From assembly GCA_030686995.1 (NCBI GenBank), contig CM060692.1:14117465-14181464 (forward strand): a stretch of DNA of 64,000 nt. Direction: 5' to 3'. The stretch comes from Artemisia argyi. Its lineage: Eukaryota > Streptophyta > Magnoliopsida > Asterales > Asteraceae. How positions within the stretch are numbered: position 1 is the stretch's first letter; the number at the start of each line of letters is the position of its first letter. This document shows positions 10,516-22,368 of the stretch, piece after piece. Position numbers and translations under genes: made by a program. The notes beneath the pieces were generated by a model. It made no database searches and had not been told where the DNA came from. It saw nothing but the letters and a program-made list of their open reading frames with translations.

Positions 10516-11160
10516 GCTCTATTAAATCAAATAACAACCACTCACAAATAGTTTAAGAACATCCAGTATACCAAATCGAGTCAGGATAAAAACAATGTTA
10601 ATTTAATTAAAAACCAAACCAAGCAATAAATAGCATACAAAGTTTCAGTATATGAAATTATTCAATTCTCAATTGCATACAACTTATACATACTAGTTGG
10701 ATACCGCTTAATGTAGTTATATTATAATATAGTAAACGAATTGATAGCCCAACTTTTCCTGCAATTTCCTATCCGCTTAATGAATTCGTTTCACAACACT
10801 CCAAATGCATATGTTAGTTGTATTTATTTGCTTGGTTTTCCGTTGCTTTCCCGTGACATTATTATTCCCGCATATAGAAAGACCCTAGCAACCTCTTATC
10901 CGTCAAACACTCCCCCAAAAGTATATGATTTTGTCGAATCAAGATTGTATTGATTGAAATAAAGGTTAAAGTGGTAAAAATTTGAATTAATAAGAATAAA
11001 CCCACTAAAAATGTAAAAACTAAAAACTCGTAAAAATATATCAAAATGGATGTTGAATTGAAGAGAACAAAATTTTAAAAAATATGGTGACATTAGATCA
11101 TTAAAAAAATAAATAGATAAAAGGATATTTCAATTTGAAAATAAAGGTGAATTTTAAGTT
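10516..11160. other. Unassigned AT-rich region
   Basis: No gene or clear repeat seen. Short open frames here have no recognisable similarity. Confidence 0.4.
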
Positions 11161-11315
11161 AGGAAATGACACATGTCATCTCATGATTGGAGCTCCTTAT
11201 CTTAATTTTTGGTTAGGAGTTAGGTTTGGAGTTAGTTGAGAAGTGACACATGTCACCTCATAATTGGAGCTCCTTATCTTAATTTTTGGTTAGGAGTTAG
11301 GTTTGAAATTAGATG
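11161..11315. repeat. Tandem duplication, 77-bp period
   Basis: Two copies of a unit containing TGACACATGTCA followed by ATTGGAGCTCCTTATCTT. The second starts 77 bases after the first (TGAC at 11,167 and 11,244) with few differences. TGACACATGTCA is itself a near-palindrome. Confidence 0.85.
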
Positions 11316-11989
11316 CATTATTTAGTAGTATAGATAAGTACAACTATATAAAACCCACCAAGGAAAATGAGTGGTATTTCCACTGGTGTTGGAGATGATA
11401 CTTACAGTGGTAGCGGTGCTTGCTTCGGATGGTGATAGGGTCCTTTTGGTTAGCAAGAGGCGAGGGAGCAGTGGTGACTGGTGAGGGTGAGGGTTGTGGT
11501 GATGGCGTCGAGAGGTTGTGAGAGAGGAGTGATGAGAGTTGGATGGAAAGTGAGATCTATTTGATGTTTGGCAAAGTAAGAGGGAAAATGAAAGTGATAA
11601 TTATAAGCGGGAAAACGAGTGTGGATGCTAAATGTAAGCGGGAAATGGAAAGATACATGTTTTTTTCATTAGATTTCACAATTGCCAAGTATTTACAACC
11701 ATAAATTTTCTTTATAAATTTTATACATTAAGTGAGTTTTCATATATTTTAATTTTTTAAAGGAAATAATAGACATAATAAAACTCGTAATAACTTATAT
11801 ATCGAAATAAACATTTATATAAATATATAAATGTGAAAACGTATATGTATTTATATAAATGTGTATATAATAAATAGAAGATCACAAGTAATAAAAATAA
11901 TAAAGTTAACGATATATATTAGATTATGAAAATAGTATAATATCGTCGGAAACATTATTATGATTAAATGGTCATAAATGGAAATATAA

Positions 11990-12966
11990 ATTTAACGCGA
12001 ATTGTTTGTACGAAATGAAGCGAGCTTTTGGAAATAAAAGTAAACTTTGCGAGTTATAAAATATTCGAGGGCACTTAAATCCAGGTTGACCATTTTATAA
12101 ATTGATGACTTTTTGTGCTTGTCACGGATGTGTGACGTTAATAGACTCGTTTCATATAACTATATAACTTATTTAATCGACGGATTAAATGGGACCTATT
12201 TAGTTATATAAAAAGGGTTTATTAGCGGGTATTGTATCCTACTGGTTTTGTGCTGATATCTGGACTTGAGGTGAGTCATAGCCCCACTTTTACTTTTGAA
12301 AATTGTTTTCAAATCTTGGGGTGAGAAACGTGCAAATTGTTTTATGTGGACTATTAATGCTGTTTGAATCAAAACTTGCTATGCTTATAGAACTAGGTAA
12401 GTTGTAGAGCATGTCGTATCCATACGAATGTTGCGTATGTCGTATCCTTACGAATGCAAGAACATGTCGTATCCTTACGAATGTTGGGCATGTCGCATCC
12501 TTGCGAATGCATATTGATTTGATTGGTGTTGGACTATAGTGTGCACCTATAGGGTTGGTTTTGTGGAACAAGGCCTAGTCTAACTAGCAAGAGTTTTGCA
12601 TATATGTTCACTTGATTGAATTAAGAATTTAAACCTATGATCTCACTAGCGAAAGCTGACTTTTAGCGCGTTTTCTCATGTAATTAAGTGATGGCTTGGG
12701 ATGCTTGTGTTTGGAAGGCTTGGCATGGCAATCTCGTTAAAGGATCTGTTTTTGAACTCTGATATGTTACTGTGGACCTATGTTTAACTTATTTTGGGCC
12801 TTACTTTGGATTATTTGGGATGAATGTAAACTTTAAAACCCTGGTTAGTTTGTTTTTACGTATGTTTACTTTATCTCGTTTCTTTATGACTTGTGACGGA
12901 TACCAATCCCCGTAGCACCCCGAAAGCTTGATTAGTCTTCCGCTGTACCAAATTTTAGGGGTGTTA
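11990..12966 (+). mobile_element. LTR remnant of a Ty3/gypsy chromovirus, relative of E4
   Basis: The right end (ATTTTAGGGGTGTTACA at 12,966) and the inner phrase GTGAGTCATAGCCCCACTTT (about 12,271) match the layout of the E4 LTR (GTGAGTTCGTAGCCCCACTTT and GGGGGTGTTACA). No PBS or internal region follows, and the left end was not found, so this is a truncated or solo LTR. The left boundary given here is approximate. Confidence 0.55.
12411..12516. repeat. Short tandem repeat, four units of 26-27 bp
   Basis: Four units start ATGTCGTATCCTTACGAATG (at 12,411, 12,437, 12,464 and 12,490) inside the LTR remnant. Each unit contains the small palindrome CGTATCC..TACG. Confidence 0.85.
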
Positions 12967-13139
12967 CATATACATTCACTAGTGTTAACGTATTTTTTTA
13001 GTATAATAACAATATACGAATTGGCACTTTTTTTAGTATAATGATAATAAAAAAATTGAGGTGTGTCTTTATAATTTTTTACTAACCTTTTGTTGTAATA
13101 TTGAGATTTACTAGTAACCCTTTATTTCGAAAATATTTT

Positions 13140-13476
13140 TTAGTACGGTTATCAAACAAACCGTGTCAAATAAATAATTATTTAGTACGGAATAAATTAA
13201 TTTTGGTATGGTTTATTTTACGGTTTATTTAAATTAATTTTGGTACGGTTTATTTTACGGTTTCAAAATAAACCGTAACAAATAAAAGTGTTCTGGTACG
13301 GTTTTATAAATAACCGTACCAAAAAATAAATTCCACACATCAACCGTAGCAATTAATGATTTTTTGGTACGGTTTTTTTATAAACCGTACCAAATAACGT
13401 TTTTCTTGGATTTTGATACGGTTTTTGCTATAACCGTACCAAAATGGCGTACCAAAAAATAGTTTGTGTAGTAGTG
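13140..13476. mobile_element. CACTA (En/Spm) right-end remnant
   Basis: Ends in TGTGTAGTAGTG (13,465-13,476), the reverse complement of the CACTACTACACA terminus of CACTA transposons. It is preceded by many copies in both orientations of the subterminal motif TTTTGGTACGGTTT / AAACCGTACCAAA. No left terminus or transposase was found. The terminus lies directly against the TMK pseudogene, indicating insertion into it. Confidence 0.75.
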
Positions 13477-13912
13477 TAGAGGTATCATCATCAGCTTGAA
13501 GAGCTTGAGGAAGGCTCACATGGCGGCAATAATAAGTTTTTTCTTGTTCTTGTCGTAAGGGCCGTCATTGTTCAAAAAGAGGACCCAATACGTTAACAAC
13601 ATAACCCATGTCAGGTCTATGAAACGGTTCAACTGCAGTGCAGTTGTTGGCCAGTTCAGCCACCTTGAAAATGCCTTCAAGTGTTTCGTTATCATTAGTA
13701 TTGAGGGCTTTGTCTACATATTTTACCATGTTTTCCTTGGTGATAGGTACCCTTCTAAACCAGGTAGCCAATTGACAATTCTCATATGGCATAGTTTCAT
13801 CTAGTGCTTTTCAGCCAGTAATCAACTGCATTAAGAGTTTAAGACTACCCCAAACGAGTAAACATGCACCTTTGATGTCACCCTCCCGGTAGCTTTTTTG
13901 ACACACACACAC
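13477..13912 (-). pseudogene. TMK-like receptor kinase, C-terminal kinase remnant
   Basis: Minus-strand translation in shifting frames gives conserved TMK kinase pieces: ATGRVTSKVHVYSFGVVL (kinase subdomains VIII-IX), then ATWFRRVPITKENMVKYVDK, FKVAELANNCTAVEPFHRPD and MGYVVNVLGPLFEQ (subdomain XI), and finally VSLPQALQADDDTST. Premature stops and frame changes interrupt it: a stop shortly after GVVLNS, and a stop after GPLFEQ followed by a frame change. The substitution of His for Asp in KVHVY breaks a conserved kinase motif. The CACTA terminus cuts it at 13,476. It is a dead copy of the family whose apparently intact N-terminus lies at 1-360. Confidence 0.8.
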
Positions 13913-13948
13913 GCACAAAAAAAAATAATAATAATAATAATAATAAGT
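13904..13948. repeat. Microsatellites (AC)n and (AAT)n
   Basis: A short ACACAC run followed by eight to nine AAT units, in the intron-like stretch of the TMK pseudogene. Confidence 0.8.
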
Positions 13949-13999
13949 TTAAAAAAGTTAAATTTAAGTTTTAGCTTACTTGGGTAACTTTGATCGGAT

Positions 14000-15240
14000 A
14001 CTATCCAAGGAACCATAACAAGGAATGCTAGTGTACTTAACAAAGTCAGCAATTTGTAGTGGAACAAGCAAATCATAATATGATTTTTATCATACTAATA
14101 GTCTAGAGATGGTAATATTTGTAGCGGAAAAAGCTACAAATATTCTGACTCTCTCTCTTTTCGTTATTCAAATAGATGGTAATAACATGCTAATAAAACA
14201 TGTTGTCCCTAAGTCGATACAAAGTTGCTAGTGTTTACGGAATAATCTTTTATATAATAAAAGAATTACATCATTTCGGAGTGTTTCTGTAAATCCATTC
14301 TTATTGAGAAAAAAATTAGACCAATAAGAGAGCGTAGGCAAAATCGAGCAATATGACTGGTCAATAAAAAGTCAAAGTTAAATTGTTTTTAGTCAAAACT
14401 TAATCAATTTGGTGGAGAAATTTTGTTAGAAAAAAAAATGCATAAAAATATAGGTGTCAAATTTATGAAAAGAAAAACTTAAAAAAAGAGGAAGTAACTA
14501 ATAAAACATTGGTGTTTGAATTTTAAATAAATTATATAGAGCTAAGTGTAAAATTACAAACTTTCATATATTTTTTAATAACTTTAGAAGAAAAAACAAA
14601 TAACCTCTTACACTTCATACCCCCTATACTTTATAATATTAACTTTGTTTAAAATTACATGATTATTAGTACTAGTTTTTAGACTTTCATCATTAAAATT
14701 ACAAAATTTGATAAATATATAAAATAGTTTTAATACACGTTAAATATTTTTTTAAACTAATGTTAGTTTTAGACTTTCTAGAATATTGTTTTAAATAAGG
14801 CTCATGTTATTTTATTTAAAAAGTTTAATTTATGCGTACACGAGTTTGAATATTAAATACGGCTAAATTTTTAGTAACAGAAATATAAATATCAAATGGT
14901 AAGTACGAGTTAGTGTGATATGAAAATAAATATACGTGATTCAACTTATAACAACAACTCATGAAATTGTTATTTGAAATTTATATATGATATTAATAAA
15001 AACATTTTAAAAACTTTATGGAGCATAATTTAACTTTATCAGCGCTCATTATGTGCTACTAAACTCGCACATTTTGTATAAAATGATATCAATAGTTAAA
15101 GTTAAACAACAACATCAACCTCAACCTCAACATGTTTGTCAGTTAAAAACGTTATACAAGGCTAATTATTAAAAAAATAATAATAAACAAACACATGAGT
15201 TAGATAGTCATTGTTTAATGAAGGTGTTCTCCTTAAAAAA

Positions 15241-15272
<32 letters not shown>

Positions 15273-16945
15273 AAACAATCCTTATTTGATAACAATCGCC
15301 TCATAAATCTAAAAAAAAAAAAAACTACGTGGGTGATAACCTAACTTTATTTATTGACGTGATGTTTCAAAAAAATAATAAAAAAATATAATAATAATTA
15401 GCTGTTGTAAAGGATTTAAAAGTATGTACATAAGAATTATTAAGCAAGTATATAAAGTTTTTAATCATGTTATTACGTTACTATACTGCGGTAATGTTAT
15501 TGAGTTAGTAATCACGGATATGAGATACAACCATTCTTCTATACTTATGATTTATGTGTTAACCTCTTTTTGCTTCTGAATAGAATCCAAAAGAGACCTC
15601 AACAGAACTTTGACTTATGCCTTATCTAGCTGATAGTTTTTAGTAACCTTTTTTATGGTTTAACTTTTTTTTATACACACCAACTTTTAGTAAAATTTTT
15701 TTAATGTTTTATTGAAAACTTCTACACCTAATATTTGTGTTTTTACTATAAATATACTAAGCTATGATAAAATTAGTTGTGAGTAGAGGGGTTTTTTTAT
15801 TAAGCTTCTTAAAAAAGCTTAAAGCTTTATCATAAACTTATTGAATTATAGACTTATAGTAATTGAATAAGCCAATAAACATAACCAAACACCCTTTTAG
15901 TTCTAATATGAAGTTTTCTTATTTGATGTTAGGACTAACTTTGTTGTTATCCTCACTATAATGAAACATGTTAGTGGTGTTTGCAGTTTTATGATCTTAT
16001 CGCACACACTAAAATGCAAATCAATTTGTCGTGTGCGTTTTTAGAGGAGGATTAAGTATCAACACATGATTGTCGTGGAAGGATTATCTAAGACTGCTCA
16101 AGGTATGAATGTATAATTAAGTTGAGTTGCTAATTTAGATAATATATGAATGTATTTTAATGTACCAAAGATGTGTTTTAGTGCCTATATGAGGAATTTT
16201 ATGGTAGGAATTCTTAGCAGGTGTCTTTGAATGAGATAATGAAACTTAGCAGGTGTTTATTGTCATTGATAACACTGTGGGTGTCAACCAACGGTCTAAA
16301 ATATGGGTGTCTTTTACCTTGATGATTTAGGCTAATTGTGAAGAAAGTTGCACTAAAGTGAAAGGTCGGTAAGGATTCAAACAATCCTAAAAGACTTACG
16401 AATGTACTATTTGCCCTTTTTTTCATGCATTTATAATTTACTTATACAAGTAATAATAATTTCCTTATATAGTTCGGTCTCACAGAAAAATTATTCTTAT
16501 ACGTTATACATAAACGTATTCTACCATTACATCTTTTTTTGTTTCTCTTTATATAATAAAGAAGCTATAGTATAAGCATCTATATTAATTTGGTAATTTT
16601 ATAATCAAACATGAGAAGTAAATAGCACAAACTTATGAAAATATAATTTTTTAAACAAAAAGGTACATTAGTAAACATGGTATGATGGTTATTCATAATC
16701 AAGAAAATGAATCAATTTTCAAAGCTATTTAAATATGCTACATATTTTAACAAAAATATAAATAAAAGAAATACCACAATTACAAAACATATCGTAAATT
16801 GATATCACGGATTAACAAAACTAAAAGCATATATCACTAACATCTTATGCAAGTCAAGTATCGTCATGTGATTTTGCTTGAATAATAAAATATTATTTTT
16901 AATCCAAAATCATTCTGCTAAAATAATAAGTAGATTATAACATAT
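14000..16945. other. AT-rich intergenic region without recognised genes
   Basis: About 2.9 kb of strongly AT-rich sequence with poly-A runs (15,233-15,275). Two similar phrases, TTTATATAATAAAAGAA (about 14,250) and CTTTATATAATAAAGAAG (about 16,546), are self-complementary and might be element ends, but I could not pair them with other termini. Confidence 0.4.
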
Positions 16946-17096
16946 ATGGCTAGTGCAGTTGTTGTTGTCCTTCAACATGCAACAATGGGTGAGAACAAAA
17001 AGAGCTGTTGTAGCACTGGACCACGTTATGCTACACCTCTTGATGCTATGGTGGATCCCAGATAGTCACTTATTTATGTCACATGTGTCTATACAG
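16946..17096 (+). pseudogene. SBP1: Selenium-binding protein (SBP1 family), first exon with premature stop
   Basis: Starts at ATG 16,946 (MASAVVVVLQHATMGENKKS) and contains the family's CC motif and the conserved phrase GPRYATPLDAM followed by LIYVTCVYTG. Between them an in-frame TAG (17,063-17,065) replaces the codon after Arg; the family usually has Glu there, so GAG to TAG is the simplest change. The exon ends at a good donor, ACAG|GTATAT (17,096). No further exons follow, and the last exon of the family lies 15.5 kb upstream, also on the plus strand. The two therefore cannot be one simply ordered gene and must come from separate copies or a rearrangement. Confidence 0.85.
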
Positions 17097-17282
17097 GTAT
17101 ATATACTTATATATCTTTGATCCGATCAAAATTGGTTCATTTTAAGTAGTTTTGAATTGTTGTTTGTGCATATGTTGTTGATGGATCGATTTTTAGTGTT
17201 TAGATTATATTGTGATTGGATTTTTTTTATATAAATTTTATTAAAAAAAATCTTAAGTGAAATTTGGATGTTTGTTTAATTA

Positions 17283-17503
17283 GAGGTGTTTATTTCGGCT
17301 TGTATAGCCGGCCTATGGCTTATTTAGATTTTGGGCTTATATATATTTCATACTTTTGTGGCTTGTTTTGAAACTTTTCAGTCATAATGAACTTGTATAA
17401 GCCGAAAAATGTCAAAATAGGCCACAAAAAGTGAGCTTATGAAACATAAGCCCAAAATCAAATAAACCATAAACCGGCTATATAAGCTGAAACAAACACC
17501 CCC
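17283..17503. mobile_element. Fold-back MITE, Harbinger-like (TTA duplication)
   Basis: A 221-bp element with long inverted arms: left GAGGTGTTTATTTCGGCTTG, right end reverse complement GGGGGTGTTTGTTTCAGCTT. The arms continue through TATAGCCGG and AAATAAGCC-like blocks. Flanking TTA occurs on both sides (17,280-17,282 and 17,504-17,506). Confidence 0.8.
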
Positions 17504-17576
17504 TTAGAAAAATGATTTCAGTGTGTTTGGTTACGTTTAAAAGATGCAAAAATCACTCTTTTATATTTTGTTATTA

Positions 17577-17603
17577 CTAGGCGAGTACCCGTGCATAGCA
17601 ACG
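17577..17603 (-). mobile_element. Helitron 3' terminus (minus strand)
   Basis: Read on the minus strand, a hairpin (CCGTTGCTATGCACGGGT) is followed by a short spacer and CTAG, then a host T. That is the classical Helitron 3' end. The element body would extend to the right; its 5' end was not found. Confidence 0.6.
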
Positions 17604-18059
17604 GAAATTTCTAGCGGTAGACAATTAACAATATACGGTATTGTGGTAAGTAATTCGTGTAACGTTTGAAATAGAACATGAAAACATCCAAATGTAATTG
17701 CAAATGGTCGTAACATGCGATAATTCAACTCAAGCAAAAATTCTTAACATGTATTGAAGAACATATAACTATATGTATTTGTAGCGTTGGGGAATTCCTA
17801 GCGGTAACATTGTATAGTTTTTTTGATAAAATCCGATTGCGTCGATCATTTAGTGTGCTTATTGTTAAATTTAATTTGTGTATCCGTGCGTGAGGTTTAG
17901 AGGCAACAATTGTTTGTTTATGTACACACATAAAGTGAAAAAGTGAAAAAATTAATCTTGGTCAAACTTAAAAATTCAGTCATCTATTTAAGGAAACTTA
18001 TATTATTTCAGAAAAACTCAAAAATTCAGTAATCTATCTAAGATGCAAAGCAGGAAACT

Positions 18060-18240
18060 ATTAACACACTATTAATACACATCGAAAACGGGTTGACCTG
18101 GGTCGCTTTAAACCGGGTGAGTTGACCGGTTTAATTTGACTTTTTTTTTACCTAATTCGGCGGGTTGACCGGTTTAATTTGACCTGTTTATTCGACTAGA
18201 ACGGTTTCAACCGGTTGAACCGTCCGGGTCGAAACAAGTT
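18060..18240. repeat. GGTTGACCGGTTTAATTTGAC repeats
   Basis: Several copies of a GGTTGACC / CCGGTT phrase, one 18-20 base block occurring twice (about 18,121 and 18,162). Probably subterminal sequence of a decayed DNA transposon. Confidence 0.5.
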
Positions 18241-18635
18241 TTAAAACATTATGTTTAATCCCTAATTCCTCAAACTTTTATTATTTTGAGTTATAATCCA
18301 CAAACTTCTTTTTATCAATGAAACTATCCATAAACTTTTTCTTATCAATGAAACTATTTTGAGTTATAATCCACAAACTTTTATTAATTAGTATTTTAAT
18401 TTTATAGTCAACTCTCAATTGTGTAGTTAAGATATATCTTAATTCTTGTATATAGTTGCCATTTATACGAAACATAAGTCAACTCAAAGTGCTTTGAATT
18501 ATTCCTATATAGTTACCTTAATTAATTAAATTTACAAAGTTGCCGTAATTTATCAAATCGTTCCTATTTGTTTCCTATGAATATATTTATTCTCTTTTAA
18601 TAAAAGTCAAGTCCATATTTAATATATAGCTAACA

Positions 18636-19801
18636 CTAGCTTAAAGACCCGTTGACACCGGGTTATTTTTTTAAAGAAATAGAGAAAATGAGATGATAAG
18701 AAAAGCAATTACGTAAACTTGTTCCATTAATAATATCAAATAAACAATGACATAATTTTGGAAGGTTGGATGACGATAAATGACGATTTAGAGTAATAAA
18801 TGTCCATTCCGATGTTGTGTCCAAATCTGAGCATTAGATACGATAATACGTGATTTATTTGATAAACAGGTAGATACGATAAACAACTTAGTTTGTAAAT
18901 ACTAAATAAATAAACGTGCATGAATCATATTGTCCACCAGGTAGATGCGTTGAATAGCAAAGGTATGCAGTTAACGTCAAACAATTGAGAAATCCATGTT
19001 CAGTCCATGAGCAGGTAAAAATGAAGAAAAAAAAGTAAGTTATTGATAAGAGTCTATGTAAATTGTAAGAATGGTATAAAACGTATAAAAGTATTAAGTG
19101 CATTTAGCGGATGTAATAGATAGAACAGCAAAAATTGTCGTGTCATGTGGTTTATTAAATTTAAACACTTGACTTGAAAAAAATATATGCCTTTTTAAGC
19201 ATTCATAAGTTTACAATCTAAATACTTTGGTTCCGAATACGTTCATATTTGTTTATTTTAAAAATCGAATCGTTTTAAGTTTGATAATAATAATTAGAAA
19301 ATACATTGTAAACAATCATATGGTCTACCAACATATGGTTGTTGCTTAAATGTAAATTTGATATGTGAGTGAATACATGGATGAAGTAATTTAAGTGTTT
19401 ATCATCAAAAAAGAATGACATGTTCTAGGATATGAAAGTCAAATTAATCATCTTTTATTTCTAATTGCACTAACAATTTATTTATTTACTTTTGACTATA
19501 CATTTGGTTTTTTGCAAACAATCTTATTTGTTGTTCAATACCATTATTAAGGACTTACAATATGAAGCACTGTGAGCAAAGAACATGGACACATTTTGCT
19601 AATGATTTTGATGAATAATAAAACCAAGGTGCAAGTATATACGAATTTAAAACATCATAACATTCCATTCAACTAATGTGCTTGATTAGAGTAATGAACA
19701 ATAACAAAGTACTGGATATAAACTTAATGATTTTGCATTAACATAATCGATGAAAATGCATGGTTACATTGTTGTACTATTAAGGGAAAATTAAACATTG
19801 T
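18636..19801 (-). mobile_element. Helitron-like element, 3' end at 18,636; family copy A
   Basis: Minus-strand 3' end: hairpin ACCCGGTGTCAACGGGT (18,647-18,663), spacer CTTTAAG, CTAG (18,636-18,639), host T. The following kilobase is collinear with 61,839-62,700 (shared phrases include GAGATGATAAGAAAAGCAA and GGATGACGATAAATGACGAT), so both belong to one family. No helicase is present. The 5' end was not defined. Retroelement E1 inserted just right of it at 19,806. Confidence 0.65.
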
Positions 19802-19806
19802 ATAAA

Positions 19807-20743
19807 TGATGCGCAGGGATTGCACTAGGCTTTACCTCTCGAGGGATCTTGAGAAGCTTACAACCCCCACCAGGCAGTGTACCTGATCGATGTAGTATAG
19901 TATAATGACAAGTACCGGGGGATTGATCGTTCAGCTAGGAATAGTATCGCTAGGATTAGAAAACCTAAAGACTAGGTCTAGAGATGAGGGATGATTCTTT
20001 TTGTATGTTTATATTTTTATGAAAGCAAGTAAAAATCTCGGGTTTGAAGGAGTTTGGCGGAATTAGTTGCTAGTCAACTAACCCAATACTAAAGATGCAA
20101 TCAAAATAAAATACTGAAAATGAAAATAAACTAAATTAAACTAGAGTTGTGAGCAATATATGGGAGAATTGTGTTTACTTAGATTTCACTACTCCCTAGA
20201 TATCTTTTACAGGTTAATTACTTGTTATAGTTGCGTGGATGACGGATTGTATTCCTTAATACCATTCATGGGGTGGCGTACTTACTTCCCCAATCCTATG
20301 AGCGCCTACTTCACTCCTATGTCGAGCCGGCTAAGAAGCTCCTAACATGGGATCACTAGAATTTGCTCATGCATTAAATACAACCAATAAAACCTAGTAC
20401 ACATCGGTTCATGTTTCCTAAGACGTTCAAGCATGTTACACAATGGAGATCTGCCAGTTTTCTTAAGCCTAACATTGAAATCATTCATCCATTACAACCA
20501 TAAACAAGTAATCAACATATAATTAACATCTAGGTTTCATTACATCTAAGCAAACACAAGATAGATCTAGCCTAGCATGTTGAAATCAAGACAAGCATAA
20601 GATATATTCAAACAACACATAGACATATTGAATGAATTAAGAGAAGACTTATCTCAATTGAACATGAAAGGATTCAAGGGGTGAAAACCCTTGAAAATAC
20701 TGTAAAATACGACTTAGGGTTTACAAAGTTCGGCCCTAGTTTT
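19807..20743 (-). repeat. E1 3' LTR, outer segment
   Basis: The distal 937 bp of the E1 3' LTR, ending against the GTTTT target duplication (20,739-20,743) created by E2. The remainder continues at 48,351-48,834. It aligns to 52,519-53,455 of the 5' LTR with scattered differences. Confidence 0.9.
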
Positions 20744-20949
20744 TGATGAGGCGAAAAATGATCCATTTTTAGGGGGTCATTTAAGCCCAAATCCGAATTT
20801 ATTTGATCAAATATTGCCCTAAATCGTTCCTTTTGTGATTTTAGGTACTTGGAGAGTGAATTCTGGAAAAGAAGCCATTTTGGACGTTTTTGGAGCATAA
20901 AAGTGAAGAAAACGGCAAAGTCTCAATTTTCCATGCTGGGAACAGTAGG

Positions 20950-21212
20950 TGACGGCGTCAAGAGTAATCCCCTGACGGCGTCAAACCTCAAGAATTACAA
21001 TCCGTAGTTCATGAAGGCGTCAAGAGTTGTCCTGACGGCGTCAAAACCCCAAGAATAAAAATCCGTAGTTGGTGACGGCGTCACACACAGGGCGTCAAGA
21101 GTAATTTGTGTGATGGCCTAGGCCTTGACGGCGTCAGAAGTAGATTAAGGCCGTCCGAGGAAGTATTTGGCGGCGAGGTGACGGCGTCACATTGTTTGTC
21201 TTGACGCCGTCA
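20950..21212 (+). promoter_or_regulatory. Array of TGACGSCGTCA dyads in E2 U3
   Basis: In about 260 bp I count seven perfect copies of TGACGGCGTCA or its complement TGACGCCGTCA plus two or three degenerate ones, just upstream of the TATA box. Each copy is two inverted TGAC/TGACG half-sites around a short centre. TGACG is the core bound by TGA-class bZIP factors, and TGACGTCA is the classical palindrome; here the centre is widened. A role as enhancer is inferred from position and copy number. Confidence 0.65.
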
Positions 21213-21223
21213 CCCCTATTTTC

Positions 21224-21233
21224 CTATATATAG
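21224..21233 (+). promoter_or_regulatory. TATA box of E2 5' LTR
   Basis: CTATATATAG lies 12 bases after the last dyad and about 1 kb before the LTR end. The same box occurs in the other E1-E3 LTRs at the same relative place (for example 31,812-31,821 and 26,561-26,570 in E3). Confidence 0.7.
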
Positions 21234-22202
21234 TTTTCTAGTTTTTCACATTAAAAGAGAGAAGTTTTGGAGAAACCCTAAAGACGATTTTGGTGCAACT
21301 TTTACAGGTTTTTCAAGGGTTCCAAACCCTTGATACCTTGCATTGTAATTGAGATAAGTGTTCTTCTAATTCAATCAATATGTCTATGTGTTGGTTGTCT
21401 ATATCTTGTTCTTATCTTAATTCAATTATGCTAGGCTAGATCTCTTTTGTGTTTGCTTAGATCTAATGAAACCTAGATATTGATTATGTTTTGATTACTT
21501 GTTTATTCTTGTTCTTGGATGAATGATTTATATGTTAGGCTTAAGAAAACTAGCAGATCTCCAAATGGTAACATGCTTGAACGTCTTAAGAAACATGAAC
21601 CGAGGCGTACTAGGTCTTTATTGGTTGTATTTAATGCATGAGCCACTGTTTACAATCCCTATAGTTGTGCTGGGCATGGTGTAGGAGGAGATAAGAGCTC
21701 ATAGAATTGGGGAGTTATGTATGCCACCCCATGAATGGTATTAAGGAATACGATCCGTCATCCATGCAATTATAACAAGTAATTAACGTGTAAAAGATAT
21801 CTAGGGAGTAGTGAAATCTAAGTAAACACATTTTCTCCAATTACTGCTCACAACTTTAGTTTAATTAGTTTATTTTCATTTTTATTATTTTATTTTGATT
21901 GCATCTTAGTTTTGGGTTAGTTGAATAGCAACTAATTCCGCCCACTCTTCCAAAACCCGAGATTTTAATTGCTTTCTAAAAAATATAAAAACACAAAAAT
22001 AATCATCCCTCACCTTTAGAACTAGTATTTAGGCTTTCTAATCCTAGCGACACTATTCCTAAGCTGAACGATCAATCCCCCGGTACTTGTCACTATACTA
22101 TACTATACTACAACGATCAGGTACACTGCCTGGTGGGGGTTGTAAGCTTCTCGAGATCCCTCGAGAGGTAAAGCCTGTTGCGATTCCCACACATCAAGTT
22201 TT

Positions 22203-22221
22203 TGGCGCCGCAGCCCGGGGA
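22203..22221 (+). other. E2 primer binding site (tRNA-Asp type)
   Basis: TGGCGCCGCAGCCCGGGGA starts six bases after the LTR and resembles the complement of the 3' end of tRNA-Asp, as in Athila elements. E3 (30,826-30,844) and E1 (52,494-52,512) carry the same site on the minus strand. Confidence 0.8.
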
Positions 22222-22368
22222 ATAGTTATTGTCTAGGTTAGGATTTCTTTTTATTTGGTCTACTTGCTAGATTCCTTTCTAGTAAGATTTTATTTTTTAT
22301 TTTTAGGTCTTCTTTAGTCTATCTTATTTCTTCGTGCCTTTGTTCGTGACTCTTCACCGTCCGCCATC

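Larger units (their letters stand above)
20744..22196 (+). repeat. E2 5' LTR
   Basis: 1,453 bp, TGATGAGG...CACACATCA. The 3' partner at 46,893-48,345 has equal length. It contains the U3 dyad array (20,950-21,212), a TATA box (21,224-21,233) and then a transcribed region running to the PBS. Confidence 0.92.

Noticed and set aside
20160..20345. 61-codon frame, repeated at 52,874-53,059
   Set aside because: It lies in both E1 LTRs and has no domain; LTR sequence, not a gene.
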